A DNA stretch of 64,000 nucleotides from Maniola hyperantus (GCF_902806685.2 NC_048548.1:13542557-13606556), one strand, 5' to 3'. Counted from the first letter of the stretch, positions 53,406 to 64,000 are shown. Made by a program: numbers and translations. Notes: generated from the sequence alone by a model not told the origin.

Positions 53406-54185
53406 TCTGTGATACGGGCAAGTGACGTCATTGTAGCGATCACACTAAAGCCTTGCCTACTAATTACCTAACAGGTCTGGTGAGCAGTCGGTATACCGCA
53501 TGGATTATATCGTTTAACACGAGCAGTGACGGTTAAATGTACTGTACAGTTAGTACAAGATTGAACAATGCATTTATCGTTTATCGTTTCGTTTACTCCT
53601 CACGGTCAATGTTTACGTATTGTCCGGCAGTATGAGTTGGCCATAACAGTCAGTATTGGACTCATCGAGTAAAAGAAATAGTAAACGTGATGGTCCAACT
53701 CTCGCCACAATTTGTCTCTCTTACACGTTCGCAAAAAAGGGGGACAGATATACGCTGCCATTTTGTTGAGTTTGGCATTTATTATTTCGTTTATTGACGT
53801 TTTTGACAGATTGACAATGACAGATTGACAGCGTGACAATGACAAACAAGTGACAGTCCACCACTTAGTCTATGGTGTGTGTGTCTATGGTAATTTGTCT
53901 AAGATCACTAAAAACCTCAAGAAACTTGTGTCCAGAGCCAAATTTTCATCAGATTAAAAAAAAAGTTACCGCTTTCTAGTCTGTTACTCTGTCATTGTCA
54001 GTAAAAAAATAAATCAAAACAAACCAACGAAACCAACATAACCTTTTATCATAACTGAAACTGAGAGTTGAGACTGAAACAAACGGAACAATCGCTTTAG
54101 TTTTAACTAGAAAACTGAAGTTTTACTGATTATTAGGTATATATTATTGTACGTAATACAACTTTGTAGAAACAACTTCGACAAG
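53406..54185. other. No gene recognised
   Basis: Around 53800-53870 'gacagattgacaatgaca' words repeat. The minus-strand ORF 53606-53845 has no known domain. Confidence 0.35.
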
Positions 54186-54189
54186 GAAG

Positions 54190-54600
54190 CTGACAGAAAA
54201 ATAAGCTGGGCTGGGCAGCATTTGGAAAATTGCGTCAAGTCTTCAATTCGTCGATACCCCAAAGCCTAAAGACGAAAGTCTTTAATGAATGTGTCCTACC
54301 TGTGATGACGTATGGTGCTGAAACGTGGACACTGACAGTTGGCCTTGTCCACAAGTTCAAAGTCGCTTAGCGGGCTATGTTGGGTAACTCTGAGGGACAA
54401 AATCCGTAACAACGAAATCCGTTGGATGACCAGAGTGACTGACATAGCCCAACGAATTAGAAATCTGTACTGGCAGTGGGCAGGCCACGTCTGCCGCAGA
54501 ACCGATGGGGCAGACGTGTTCTGAAGTGGAGACCGCGTATCAGCAAGCGCAGTGTGGGACGACCTCCAACCCGCTGGACTGACGACCTTAAGTAAGTTTA
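54190..54600 (+). pseudogene. RTE-like LINE 3' part, frameshifted
   Basis: V-F-N-E-C-V-L-P-V-M-T-Y-G-A-E-T-W-T-L in one frame, a stop in V-A-stop-R-A-M-L-G, then D-I-A-Q-R-I-R-N and Q-W-A-G-H-V-C-R-R-T-D-G in another, then G-R-P-P-T-R-W-T-D-D-L. This is the last third of an RTE ORF with at least two lesions. Confidence 0.82.
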
Positions 54601-55029
54601 CTCTCTCTCTTCGGATCACGCTCACATAATGTACTAATTACTAGGTAATACAAATCTCTTGATCTGAATTTGGACACATAGACAAGTGGCCAGGTTTGAA
54701 GAGTATAGTTAAATCATAACATAACTTCATATGTACCTACCTACTTAAATAATTACTGTCTACTAGGTACCTAGCATTAAATGAGTTCAAAAAGGGCTGA
54801 GCCATCATTAATAATTATATTTGTTAGAACAGTTTTGACTACTGACCGCTTGATAAATGACAACACATTTTAGACATAATCTTGTGGTACACTGAAGTTA
54901 AAGTTGCAATAAAACATCTAGGTAATCTATTACAGAAAGGCAACTCTTTAATAATCAATTCAGTTTTCTTTGTTTAAGACATGTAATTAAGTTCGGGACC
55001 TTGAGTTTGAGCTGTATTTTAGTGTATGT
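54601..55029. other. AT-rich, no gene recognised
   Basis: Nothing supported. Confidence 0.3.
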
Positions 55030-55300
55030 ATAAAGGTTATCTGTCTATCTATCTGCTGGCTTTTTACAGCTCATCCGTTCAACCAATTTTGACAAAAGGT
55101 ACATAGATCTTTCATCCTGGGGATGGATATAGCCTATTTTTAAATAAACTAGGCTCTGAAAATCGAACAGTTCCCACAAGATAAATGAAGTTGCGAGTAT
55201 AAATTATTTAGTGTGGAGCTTTGTTACATGCTGGAGAAGGAGATAGGCTACTTTTACCCTTTAAATCAGCGCGGATAAAGTCACGGGCATCATCTACTTA
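55030..55300 (+). repeat. Old Helitron A copy
   Basis: 'gctcatccgttcaaccaatt', 'gaacagttcccacaag' and 'gcggataaagtcacgggcat' blocks with inserted spacer; ends catctac instead of catctag. Confidence 0.6.
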
Positions 55301-55735
55301 TTAATTAATATTATAAATAAAACTTAGACCTCATTAAGATAGATAGTAAAATAAGAAGAATAGTTCTTGTCTAATTAGCAATTTAAAAAATTAAAGATCA
55401 ATAATTTCTATTTTTTCAGTGATAACTGTGGACCAGTTAGTTACGTTATGTTAACAGCCTGTGAATGACCACACCACCTGCCTAATCCACTTTGTTAGAA
55501 GAATGCAAGTTGATTTTGCTGCATCAAGACTACACTCTACAGAATCCTCATAAGTCATCTAAGTGCAGTAACACTGCGCAACAAACTACAGTTTTATAAC
55601 AATATAAAAATTTAATAGTAAATAAAATGTTTTTTGTCTCTGCTTTTCTATTATGAACATAGTGTTTTTATAGCTAGTCATGCCATAAGATTCTTTTATA
55701 GGCATTTTAATTCATACCTACATACAACGGGCTAG
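55301..55735. other. AT-rich, no gene recognised
   Basis: Nothing supported. Confidence 0.3.
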
Positions 55736-56026
55736 CTTTTGAGACTTGCCGCCTTGATGGAGAAAAGAAGAGGAGATAGGGACGTTCCGGAGTCTCTGGA
55801 TTCATCCATACAAAACGTGAGTGAGTCTCTGGCTGAAGGAGTGAAGGGGTTGACTTACCCCGCCGCCCCCTACCGAGGCTGTTTTAAGTCAATGACAATT
55901 TTATCAAAATCAAAAATCATTTAAAAAAGTATACATCCCCGGCGGAAAATCACTCCTTCCAAGGGAATGATTTCCCTCCCCTCCCTTTTACCTCAGCTAC
56001 CCCCATCAAGGCTGCACGTTTCAAAA
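55736..56026. mobile_element. 291-bp TIR element
   Basis: TTTTGAGACTTGCCGCCTTG on the left and the imperfect complement ending 'caaggctgcacgtttcaaaa' on the right. No transposase; the short ORF at 55739-55924 looks fortuitous. Confidence 0.6.
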
Positions 56027-56768
56027 TGTTCATACAAATAAACAAAATTGAAAATTGCCTGTTACGTTCTCAATAAGCTCATAATTAAAAAAATTGTGAG
56101 CTAATCTTTGAAGTGTTGAACCGATTTTGATGAGACTTGGTGCACAAACAGTTGGGGACAGTGTGGCTAATTCTGTTAGACGAGGTCTAAATGTATTGCT
56201 ATCCTTTTCTGCAGTGCAGGGAGCTTATGAAAGGAACAGCAATACACATAAACCTGTCATTTTAATTTAGTTTTGATCATAGATTCCCGGAAATATCCAG
56301 GCAGGCAAATTCCAGAATACTTTTTAACTATTATTAGTATCATCTGAAAACTTACTTTTTTTAGGATGAAATAAAACAAATTAAATTCTTTTGTTTAAAT
56401 TTAAATTAGATACTATAAGTAGGTAGGTATGCGTATAAGTATTTTACATCAGCTGTAAAATTCATAAGGTGTATTTAAGTAGGTACATCATAAACAGTTC
56501 AAATTATATAGGTATTCTACAAGTCTGATGACCCCCAGGTTAGTTGCAGTCTTGACTCTTGAATTAAGTTAGGTTCTAGTGGCCCTAGCTTAGGTAGCTG
56601 GAAGATAGGCAACATAATCTGGTAAGTATAGGTTAGGTACCATAGATGATCTGCAACCTGAAAATAATAATTTATTTTAGAAAAATACTTAATATAATAA
56701 GCTAGCTAAATTTGGTAGGTAGGTCCATTTCATACAAAATTTTACTAACTTATACCCTTCTATACTAG
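56027..56768. other. No gene recognised
   Basis: AT-rich with scattered taggta words. No exon supported. Confidence 0.3.
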
Positions 56769-56868
56769 ATTGTGCCCGCGATTTTGTCCGCGAGGACTAC
56801 ACAAATTTCAATTAGATAGATCAGTCAGTCAGCTTTTCCTTTTTTATATATAGATAAATTAAGTACCT
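56769..56868 (-). mobile_element. Helitron C, large internal deletion
   Basis: 'ctagattgtgcccgcgattt' joins almost directly to the 5' end 'gatagatcagtcagtcagct' and tatatataga. Confidence 0.7.
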
Positions 56869-56879
56869 ACTTTCTTGTT

Positions 56880-57175
56880 TGTGAATGGATGCAAGTAATG
56901 GTAGGTAGTAGGTAGGTATTTTCTGTTATTGTATGTATGTTTCTTAATATACCTGGTAGGTAGGTACCTACCTAGGTTTCTATTCTGGTGAAAAAATGGG
57001 TTGATTTTATCAGATGTAGGTACCAACTTATATGTATAATTGAATCATAAATTAATGTAAGTAGGCACCTACTTAGTAGGAAATTTGAGCCACACGTTTG
57101 ATGTACCTACCCATAAGGCTTAGAATAATATTATGTAGGTATTAGGTACCTAGGTATAGGTAGGTAATAAATTGT
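56880..57175. repeat. Dense GTAGGTA/TACCTAC word cluster
   Basis: ggtaggtag, 'gtaggtaggtacctacctag' and similar tetranucleotide-based words recur on both strands without a fixed period. It is low-complexity and not the (TTAGG)n telomere repeat. Confidence 0.55.
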
Positions 57176-57282
57176 GCATATCTTACCTTTGCCTCAATGA
57201 TCAAGGTGTGACATACTCTTTGTGATCGATCTTACAACGCTACAAGTAAATGCATTCTGCGAGCTATATGTATGGATGGCTA

Positions 57283-58239
57283 TCGCTGCACAAAATGATT
57301 CATCCGAGATGCACTATTATCATTATCTATCATTTTAGCCTGTGGATGTCTGTCTTCTACATCCAGTCATCGCTGCACAAAATGATTCATCCGAGATGCA
57401 CTATTATCATTATCTATCATTTTAGCCTGTGGATGTCTGTCTTCTACATCCAATCATCGCTGCACAAAATGATTCATCCGAGATGCACTATTATCATTAT
57501 CTATCATTTTAGCCTGTGGATGTCTGTCTTCTACATCCAGTCATCGCTGCACAAAATGATTCATCCGAGATGCACTATTATCATTATCTATCATTTTAGC
57601 CTGTGGATGTCTGTCTTCTACATCCAGTCATCGCTGCACAAAATGATTCATCCGAGATGCACTATTATCATTATCTATCATTTTAGCCTGTGGATGTCTG
57701 TCTTCTACATCCAGTCATCGCTGCACAAAATGATTCATCCGAGATGCACTATTATCATTATCTATCATTTTAGCCTGTGGATGTCTGTCTTCTACATCCA
57801 GTCATCGCTGCACAAAATGATTCATCCGAGATGCACTATTATCATTATCTATCATTTTAGCCTGTGGATGTCTGTCTTCTACATCCAGTCATCGCTGCAC
57901 AAAATGATTCATCCGAGATGCACTATTATCATTATCTATCATTTTAGCCTGTGGATGTCTGTCTTCTACATCCAGTCATCGCTGCACAAAATGATTCATC
58001 CGAGATGCACTATTATCATTATCTATCATTTTAGCCTGTGGATGTCTGTCTTCTACATCCAGTCATCGCTGCACAAAATGATTCATCCGAGATGCACTAT
58101 TATCATTATCTATCATTTTAGCCTGTGGATGTCTGTCTTCTACATCCAGTCATCGCTGCACAAAATGATTCATCCGAGATGCACTATTATCATTATCTAT
58201 CATTTTAGCCTGTGGATGTCTGTCTTCTACATCCAGTCT
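57283..58239 (+). repeat. Minisatellite 1: 87 bp x 11
   Basis: Eleven units starting 'tcgctgcacaaaatgattca', identical apart from one G/A change (near 57453) and the unit-1 and last-unit edges. As 87 is a multiple of 3, one frame (57250-58242, 330 codons) stays open; this is expected and not proof of coding. The unit contains 'agcctgtggatgtctgtctt', akin to 'agcctgtggatgtccactgt' in the LINE tail at 24160. Confidence 0.93.
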
Positions 58240-58367
58240 TGAGGCATCCTCATTCAGCCACTTCACGTTAGGTACCTACTCTATAATATGAACGGTCCAT
58301 CGGTCGGTACCCCACTAGGTACTTGTAGGTATGCTGTGGTACCAAATCTCAACTCAGTAGGAACGCA

Positions 58368-59081
58368 GGCATGGATTGTTCACTGCCACTTCAACTTGCT
58401 GGGTGGTTTCGACTATGTGAGAACCTGTTTCTTTGACGGATGCTCAACCAAGTACGACAGGCATGGATTGTTCACTGCCACTTCAACTTGCTGGGGGGTT
58501 TCGACTATGTGAGAACCTGTTTCTTTGACGGATGCTCAACCCAGTACGACAGGCATGGATTGTTCACTGCCACTTCAACTTGTTGGGGGGTTTCGACTAT
58601 TTGAGAACCTGTTTCTTTGACGGATGCTCAACCCAGTACGACAGGCATGGATTGTTCACTGCCACTTCAACTTGTTGGGGGGTTTCGACTATGTGAGAAC
58701 CTGTTTCTTTGACGGATGCTCAACCCAGTACGACAGGCATGGATTGTTCACTGCCACTTCAACTTGTTGGGGGGTTTCGACTATGTGAGAACCTGTTTCT
58801 TTGACGGATGCTCAACCCAGTACGACAGGCATGGATTGTTCACTGCCACTTCAACTTGCTGGGGGGTTTCGACTATGTGAGAACCTGTTTCTTTGACGGA
58901 TGCTCAACCCAGTACGACAGGCAAGGATTGTTCACTGCCACTTCAACTTACGGGAGGGTTTGGGCTATGTGAGAACCTGTTTCTTTGACGGATGCTCAAC
59001 CCAGTACGACATGCATGGATTGTTCACTGTCACTTCAACTTGCTGGAGGGTTTGGGCTATGTGAGAACCTGTTTCTTTGAC
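58368..59081 (+). repeat. Minisatellite 2: 92 bp x about 7.8
   Basis: Units start at 58368, 58460, 58552, 58644, 58736, 58828, 58920 and 59012 (the last incomplete). The unit 'ggcatggattgttcactgcc'-'acttcaacttgctgg' matches the 'gacctgcccactgccacttc' region of the LINE tail near 24370. The first and last units are most diverged, as usual for arrays growing from the middle. Confidence 0.92.
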
Positions 59082-59583
59082 CGATACACTGCGCACATCA
59101 CAAATTACGCCGCTGAACCAAATTTAAGTTACACAATCACGACGGTTAGCTTTGACTACCTTCCCAAACATTCTCCTTGCCTCCGTGGGCAAATTAAGGC
59201 ACTTCACTTATTAAATTTCATCATTTTGTTTAATTATCAATAAGCTTTCACGCTTCTCTCACCGAGTATTTTTTGGTGAGTTACAATTCGACTATCGACT
59301 CGTATCCATAAGCGAAAATGACGTCATTTACTAGTTTTAGGACGTCAAACTTAGGACTCGTACTGCCAAATTACTCGATATTGGTATTGGTGTAGGTAAA
59401 CGCAAACCATTCTCGATGGTGACGTAGTTATGTGGTAATTGGTATCGTAAAGTTGAAAGCTATACTCGCAAACACTCGATCATCTTTAGTTCGCAATATT
59501 TCCGCTGTGTCGCTGCCTGTAGATGTATGGAAACAGTCGATTTCGACTTTGGTATTTTTAAAACTATGAAATCTTATACTAAC

Positions 59584-59712
59584 TGTACAGACAGATGACG
59601 TGGAGACGAGAATTATACGATGTAAAGCTACGGACACACCTGCGCGTCATGAACGCGGAATGCGGATGCGAATTTATACGTGCAAGTGTCAGTATCGGTC
59701 GTGCAGGGTATT
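59584..59712 (+). repeat. Direct repeat, left copy
   Basis: 'gtaaagctacggacacacct' and 'gcgcgtcatgaacgcggaat' recur at 60336-60478 with about 750-bp spacing. The two copies flank the Helitron C pair. Confidence 0.75.
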
Positions 59713-59726
59713 TTTTTTATTCAAAA

Positions 59727-59945
59727 CTAGCTTATGCTCGCGACTTCGTCCGCGTGGACTACTAAAATTTCAAACCCCTATTTCCCCCCTTAGGGGTTGA
59801 TATTGCAAAAATCTTTTGTTAGCGGATGCCTACGTCATAATAACTATCCGCATGCCAAATTTCAACCCAATCCGTCCAGTAGTCTGAGCTGTGCGTTGAT
59901 AGATCAGTCAGTTAGTCAGTCACCATTTCCTTTTATATATTTAGA
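59727..59945 (-). mobile_element. Helitron C (first of a tandem pair)
   Basis: CTAGCTTATGCTCGCGACTT to 'ccttttatatatttaga'. Its TC end (GA on plus) abuts the CTAG of the next copy. Confidence 0.85.
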
Positions 59946-60152
59946 CTAGCTTATGCTCGCGACTTCGTCCGCGTGGACTACAAAATTTCAAAACCCTATT
60001 TCACCCCCTTAGGAGTTGAATTTTCAAAAATCCTTTCTTAGCGGATGCCTACGTCATAATAGCTATCTGCATGCCAAATTTCAGCCCGATCCGTCCAGTA
60101 GTTTGAGCTGTGCGTTGATAGATCAGTCAGTCAGTCAGTCAGTCACCTTTTC

Positions 60153-60213
<61 letters not shown>

Positions 60214-60218
60214 AGAAG
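59946..60218 (-). mobile_element. Helitron C (second of the pair) with (TA)n expansion
   Basis: CTAGCTTATGCTCGCGACTT at 59946; its 5' end has grown into (TA)n (about 60157-60195) and (TAGATA)n (to about 60218). Confidence 0.82.
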
Positions 60219-60335
60219 ATTACAAAAGAACACATTGTTGGCTCCAGCTTAAACCACGTGAGGTGACCGCCGCCGAGTGGCTGATGTTCCCTCTTCGTTG
60301 TCGCTTTGGTCGCGCAGCAGTGAATGACGGTTAAA

Positions 60336-60478
60336 CGTACGGACAGATGGCGAGGAGGTGAGGATTATACAATGTAAAGCTACGGCCACACCTGCGCGTC
60401 ATGAACGCGGAATGCGGGAGCACCCACGATGCGAATTTTTTACGTGCAGGTGTCAGTAGTGGTCGTGCAGGGTTTTTT
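60336..60478 (+). repeat. Direct repeat, right copy
   Basis: Partner of 59584-59712, with a small extra segment (gagcacccacgat). Confidence 0.75.
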
Positions 60479-61044
60479 TGATTTTTTTTATTCAAAATTA
60501 CAAAAGAAAATTTACACATTACAATAAGATCTTGAACTGTATAGACTGTATACTGAGAATAATTTAAAAATTATGATTTTTATTTATTTTTAACATAATT
60601 AATTATTAACGTCACGCTCTGTACGGAAAGCGAATAATGACGTCACAGTGCATAAACGACAAATATAGTAGTAATTCGTCACTTGATAGCAGGATTGATT
60701 GCTACTAAGCCCTATTTATTATATGAAAAAAAGTGGAAAAACTCCTAAATCAAGACGTATTCCTACTTTATTTTTACAAAATTCACTTTCAGCATTTCAG
60801 CTAGCGAACAAATTTCATAACTCGTCCATAATATCCCAATTTCAAGAGAAATGAGTGCCTATGATGCTTTATGAATTCTTTACGCACAAAATACGTTAAA
60901 AGCCTGCGCAAGTAAAACCGCCTAAATATTCCATTTTACCTAAAATAAAGCGTGTACATCAAGAAAATTTCTTGAGAAAATATTATTTATGTTTAAAAAA
61001 CAAGAAATATCGCAATACAAAAATATTATCATCAAAGAGTATCT
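60479..61044. other. AT-rich, no gene recognised
   Basis: Nothing supported on either strand. Confidence 0.3.
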
Positions 61045-61220
61045 TAATTTTCATCACCATCATCATGATCAACCCTCCTCTCAAAATGGGAAGTTTTAGG
61101 CCATAGTCTGCCATGTTAACCCAATGCGAATTGACAGACTTCACGCAGTCATTGTGCTGCAAATGTTCATGGGCGGCGGTAATCACTTAACATTCAGACC
61201 CGCCTGCTCGTTTAAACATT
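61045..61220 (-). repeat. SINE1 tail fragment joined to the gagcaggtggg repeat
   Basis: 'caccatcatcatgatcaacc' to 'gcgaattgacagacttcacg' is inverted SINE1; then 'catgggcggcggtaatcact' to cgcctgctcg matches 16736-16870 inverted. Confidence 0.55.
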
Positions 61221-61586
61221 TAACAAGTTTTTTATTATTTGTAACGTATTAGAATAAAGGCTTTTTTATTTTATTATTTTATTAACAAATAACAATAGAC
61301 TATCTCTGTAAAATATTTACTCGTACCATTCAAATTCGTGAGGAAAATGCAAAATGATTTTGCTTTCTCATATCGCATTTTGTCCGGGCCGTTATTCCGC
61401 CTTGCTTTTCCCGTACTATTTGATGTTTCACTCCTACGTATCCTGCATTCTTAATAAAGAATTCATGTATTATGCTTTCTTTTTCAGTATTTTTCGTATA
61501 TTTAACGTGAATAAAATATTTGCCATCTTTATCTTTCACTTAGCTTTTATTGACCCATTAAATTATCTTACGTATAACAAATATCC
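61221..61586. other. AT-rich, no gene recognised
   Basis: Overlapping opposite ORFs at 61330-61593 show no known domain. Confidence 0.3.
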
Positions 61587-61712
61587 ATACTAATATTATA
61601 AATGCGAAAGTGTGTTTGTCTGTCGGTCTGTCTGTCTGCTTACTTTCAAGGCCCAACAGTTTAACCAATTTTGATGAAATTATGTACAGCTAGCTTACAT
61701 CCCGGGGAATAA
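61587..61712 (+). mobile_element. Helitron A, 3'-truncated
   Basis: TCCATACTAATATTATAAATG after A; stops at 'catcccggggaa'. Confidence 0.75.
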
Positions 61713-61912
61713 TTAAAGTAATTAATAATAAAATATGTTACACGCCTACCTTCGGCTTGGGTCTAAAATTCCCGCCTCAACTTTTTTGCAATGGAAGGTC
61801 AACAATTTGCGAGGCTTCCCAAATTGCGATTTGATATGAAAGATTTTTCAATACTGACCTATCAAAAACCCATATTCTGCAGAGATCTGTCTAATGGACG
61901 CTTAAAAGGCTT

Positions 61913-62060
61913 TAATGGACTAAGAGCCAGCGCGTGCCAGACCTTCGTTAATTTATAAAAGCTGGAAGATTCTCTGCGTATTGCCCTCAACATAGGGAGG
62001 AACTGTTTCAGAATGTACAGGTTATACCCTTTCATGTGATACCCCACTTGATACTAAGAT
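61913..62060 (+). repeat. Repeat R fragment plus a repeat F scrap
   Basis: 'ctaagagccagcgcgtgcca' and 'gcgtattgccctcaacatag', then 'tcatgtgataccccacttga' (inverted F interior). Confidence 0.55.
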
Positions 62061-62070
62061 AAGGAATGAA

Positions 62071-62346
62071 TATATAAGGGGAAGTTTGAAAGTAGGGGGT
62101 AATAGGCTGGCATGGTATGGGCAAATAATGCGGAGGGAAGAAAGCCATGTCATCTAGAATAATGATAAATATGCATGTGGACGGAAAAAAGAGGAGAGGT
62201 CGACCAAAGAAAAGATTGCGTGAATTGTATATGCGTGTAATAAAAGGGGTGGATAATATGTTGACGGATGACAGAAGTGAGTGGAAGAAAAGGACATGTT
62301 GTGCCGACCCCACGTAGCGTGGAATAAGGTAAGGAAGAAGAAGATC
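62071..62346 (+). pseudogene. LINE 3' end, one frameshift
   Basis: R-L-A-W-Y-G-Q-I-M-R-R-E-E in one frame; K-K-R-R-G-R-P-K-K-R-L in a second frame, ending R-T-C-C-A-D-P-T and a stop at 62315-62317. The R-L-x-W-x-G-H/Q-x-x-R-R and C-C-A-D-P-T end are seen in RTE-type endonuclease/RT LINEs. The tail is aggaagaagaaga. Confidence 0.8.
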
Positions 62347-62691
62347 TAGTAAGTATTCTAACATATTTTTACTGAAAATGTAGTCCTCAGAATATAATAA
62401 TATTGATATAAAGTCAAGGACTCCATTCGCAGGGTCGTTGGTTACAATATATTTCTTTCGACCCTTACAGAGGTTTTGATTCTTCAATTTATTTTTATCG
62501 CTGACTTAAATCTCTGCGCACATCCTAGACAAATACTTAATTCTGGGAAATTACTAAAAACTTAACTAGTAATAATAATAATTATTATTATAGTAGTAGT
62601 TTCGATAACTGCAAAGTGTCGCTACTAGATGGCATTAAACAGTCGCTTCAGTACTGTTTGAACATACATATCACAAGTTTCGTCACTGGCA
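62347..62691. other. No gene recognised
   Basis: Contains an (ATA/ATT) run near 62570-62590. Nothing else supported. Confidence 0.3.
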
Positions 62692-62835
62692 GTAAGCGAA
62701 ACCGTGGCCGAGTGGTCAAGGCATCGGGCGCGAACCCAGAAGATGCAGGTTCGATTCCTGTCGGTTACGCATTTTTTGATATGTATTTAAAATTATTTAG
62801 TAATTTCCTGTGTAAGTGTAGGTAAAAACACTATC
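62692..62835 (+). mobile_element. SINE4 copy (tRNA-derived)
   Basis: Head gcgaaaccgtggccgagtgg then 'gcaggttcgattcctgtcgg'; an acceptor-like pairing (GCGAAACC/GGTTACGC, one mismatch) remains, yet the tail 'gatatgtatttaaaattatt' is shared with 47630-47775, so this is a SINE. Confidence 0.72.
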
Positions 62836-62993
62836 ATAAAAAATAAAAAAATACTTAATTCTGATTTTTAACTATTAAGGAAAATAGATTTTTTAAGCGG
62901 GAAATTTAACAACTAACTTGTCAATCAAAATGAAATTTAATTTTATTCATTTGTTTGGTAAAAGGTTAGGGGGAAGGTGATGAGTGACACTTA

Positions 62994-63122
62994 CAGCCGC
63001 ACTCAGAGTCGCTAATCGTTACTTAAGATTGAGTTAAAACGAGACAGAGCTATATCTCTCATATAAATCTGTCTCGTTTTAACTTAATCTTAAGTAACAA
63101 TTAGGGACTCTGAGTGGGGCTG
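62994..63122. mobile_element. 129-bp foldback MITE with TA duplication
   Basis: CAGCCGCACTCAGAGTC and GACTCTGAGTGGGGCTG ends; 'ttacttaagattgagttaaa' pairs with 'ttaacttaatcttaagtaa'. TA at 62992-62993 and 63123-63124. Confidence 0.82.
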
Positions 63123-63266
63123 TAAAAAATGTTAAGTAGGTAATTTGTGATTGTGATCAAATTGCGTTTGCCGGGAATCGAACTTGGGATATGCCACTTA
63201 TAAATGGGATATCCTATAGATTCGATTCTGACGCAGGGAACATCGTGTCTTACATACTTACCTACA

Positions 63267-63492
63267 TCAGTACCCTTATTATAAATGCGAAAGTGTGTTT
63301 GTTTGTTAGTTTGTTGGTTTGTCCTTCAATCACGTCGCAGCGGTGCAACGGATTGACGTGATTTTTCGCATGGGTATAGATAAAGACCTGGAGAGTGACA
63401 TAGGCTACTTTTTATCCCGGAAAATCAAAGAGTTCCTACGGGATTTTTCAAAAACCTAATTCCACGCGGACGAAGTCGTGGGCATCAGCTAG
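63267..63492 (+). mobile_element. Helitron B, full length
   Basis: TCAGTACCCTTATTATAAATG after A, all family B blocks, and CAGCTAG before T. Reference copy for this family in the window. Confidence 0.88.
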
Positions 63493-64000
63493 TAATATAA
63501 TATGACTTTTAGCTGTTTTGACTAGAATGTGCGAAAATCTTAACAAGAATATAGATGATCCAAATAACTTTATCCTCAGATCGACCGTCGCGCAGTTTTT
63601 GCTCGAGATGTCTCAACTTTTCCCGACAAAATGGCCTCATTGTTGTAACTTTGACATAAATCAGGCCTATTCATCGGCATGGTAATTAAAGAGAAAATTA
63701 TTAATTAAATGGGGAATAATTAGGAACTCATTTTAATAATAAAATCCGGTCAAGTTAGATTCGAAATAATATGATTATGAATAAGTTATACAAGTTACTT
63801 AATTATGTTATAGTGCATTCAATATTAACTGGCGTGTTTCCACTTGAGACCGTCATTAGCAATAACAATAGGATTAAATCATGGCGGGTGAATTCAAAAC
63901 TATCAAGACTGGTTGGTTTGCAACAAAATATATAAGGTTGAAGCGGCTCCTTTAAAAATGAATGAGTGTTTGGTTTATTACCCCTATTGTTTACGTGGCA
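63493..64000. other. No gene recognised
   Basis: AT-rich to the window end; nothing supported. Confidence 0.3.

Noticed and set aside
56890..57170. Telomeric repeat
   Set aside because: The words are GGTA/TACC types without a TTAGG period.
57283..59081. CRISPR-like array
   Set aside because: The units are contiguous tandem repeats with no unique spacers, in a eukaryotic context, and derive from a LINE tail.
62698..62772. tRNA-Ser/Leu gene
   Set aside because: The tRNA-like head is followed by a tail shared with another copy at 47630, no long variable arm is present, and the acceptor stem has a mismatch; it is a SINE.

Overview
The window reads as a repeat-dense, AT-rich stretch of an insect nuclear genome, most likely a moth or butterfly. 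I base this on many short non-autonomous Helitron-like copies of the type common in Lepidoptera (ends TC...CTAG, with a GC-rich hairpin just inside the 3' end), several tRNA-derived SINE families, RTE-like LINE tails, TIR/foldback MITEs, and a BEL/Pao retrotransposon. No database search was possible, so the species call is an inference. Family names used below (Helitron A-D, SINE1-4, repeats E, F, P and R) are mine.

Host gene content is small. Four exons of one minus-strand gene lie at 32823-32651, 27227-27041, 25232-25093 and 23921-23702. Intron phases agree at every junction (in-phase 1, then 0, 1, 0, out-phase 1). Together they encode about 240 residues with two immunoglobulin domains resembling the Beaten path (Beat) family of insect neuronal adhesion and guidance proteins. 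The signal-peptide exon (to the right) and the C-terminal exon (to the left) were not found. The introns are full of transposon debris.

Layout: 0-6.3 kb, SINE and LINE pieces, then a 4.5-kb LTR element without a long ORF (1775-6274) sitting inside a Helitron. 6.3-23 kb, a mosaic of Helitrons, MITEs, SINEs and tandemly duplicated repeat F. 23.7-32.8 kb, the Beat-like gene. 33-38.7 kb, more dispersed repeats. 38829-46605, a complete 7,777-bp BEL/Pao element with 550-bp LTRs that look identical, a 5-bp target duplication, a tRNA-Phe primer site and an intact 1,766-codon gag-pol frame, inserted in a Helitron D copy. 46.6-57 kb, nested SINE/MITE/repeat insertions and LINE tails. 57283-59081, two neighbouring minisatellites (87 bp x 11 and 92 bp x about 7.8) that both seem to come from one RTE-like LINE tail. 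59.1-64 kb, head-to-tail Helitrons, SINEs, LINE tails and a foldback MITE.

The window is best read as a history of nested transposition around an adhesion-gene locus. The observations most worth following are the young gene-less LTR element, the LINE-born minisatellite pair, exact CTAG|TC Helitron-Helitron junctions, and a short retroposon (P) whose three copies all start at the same base.
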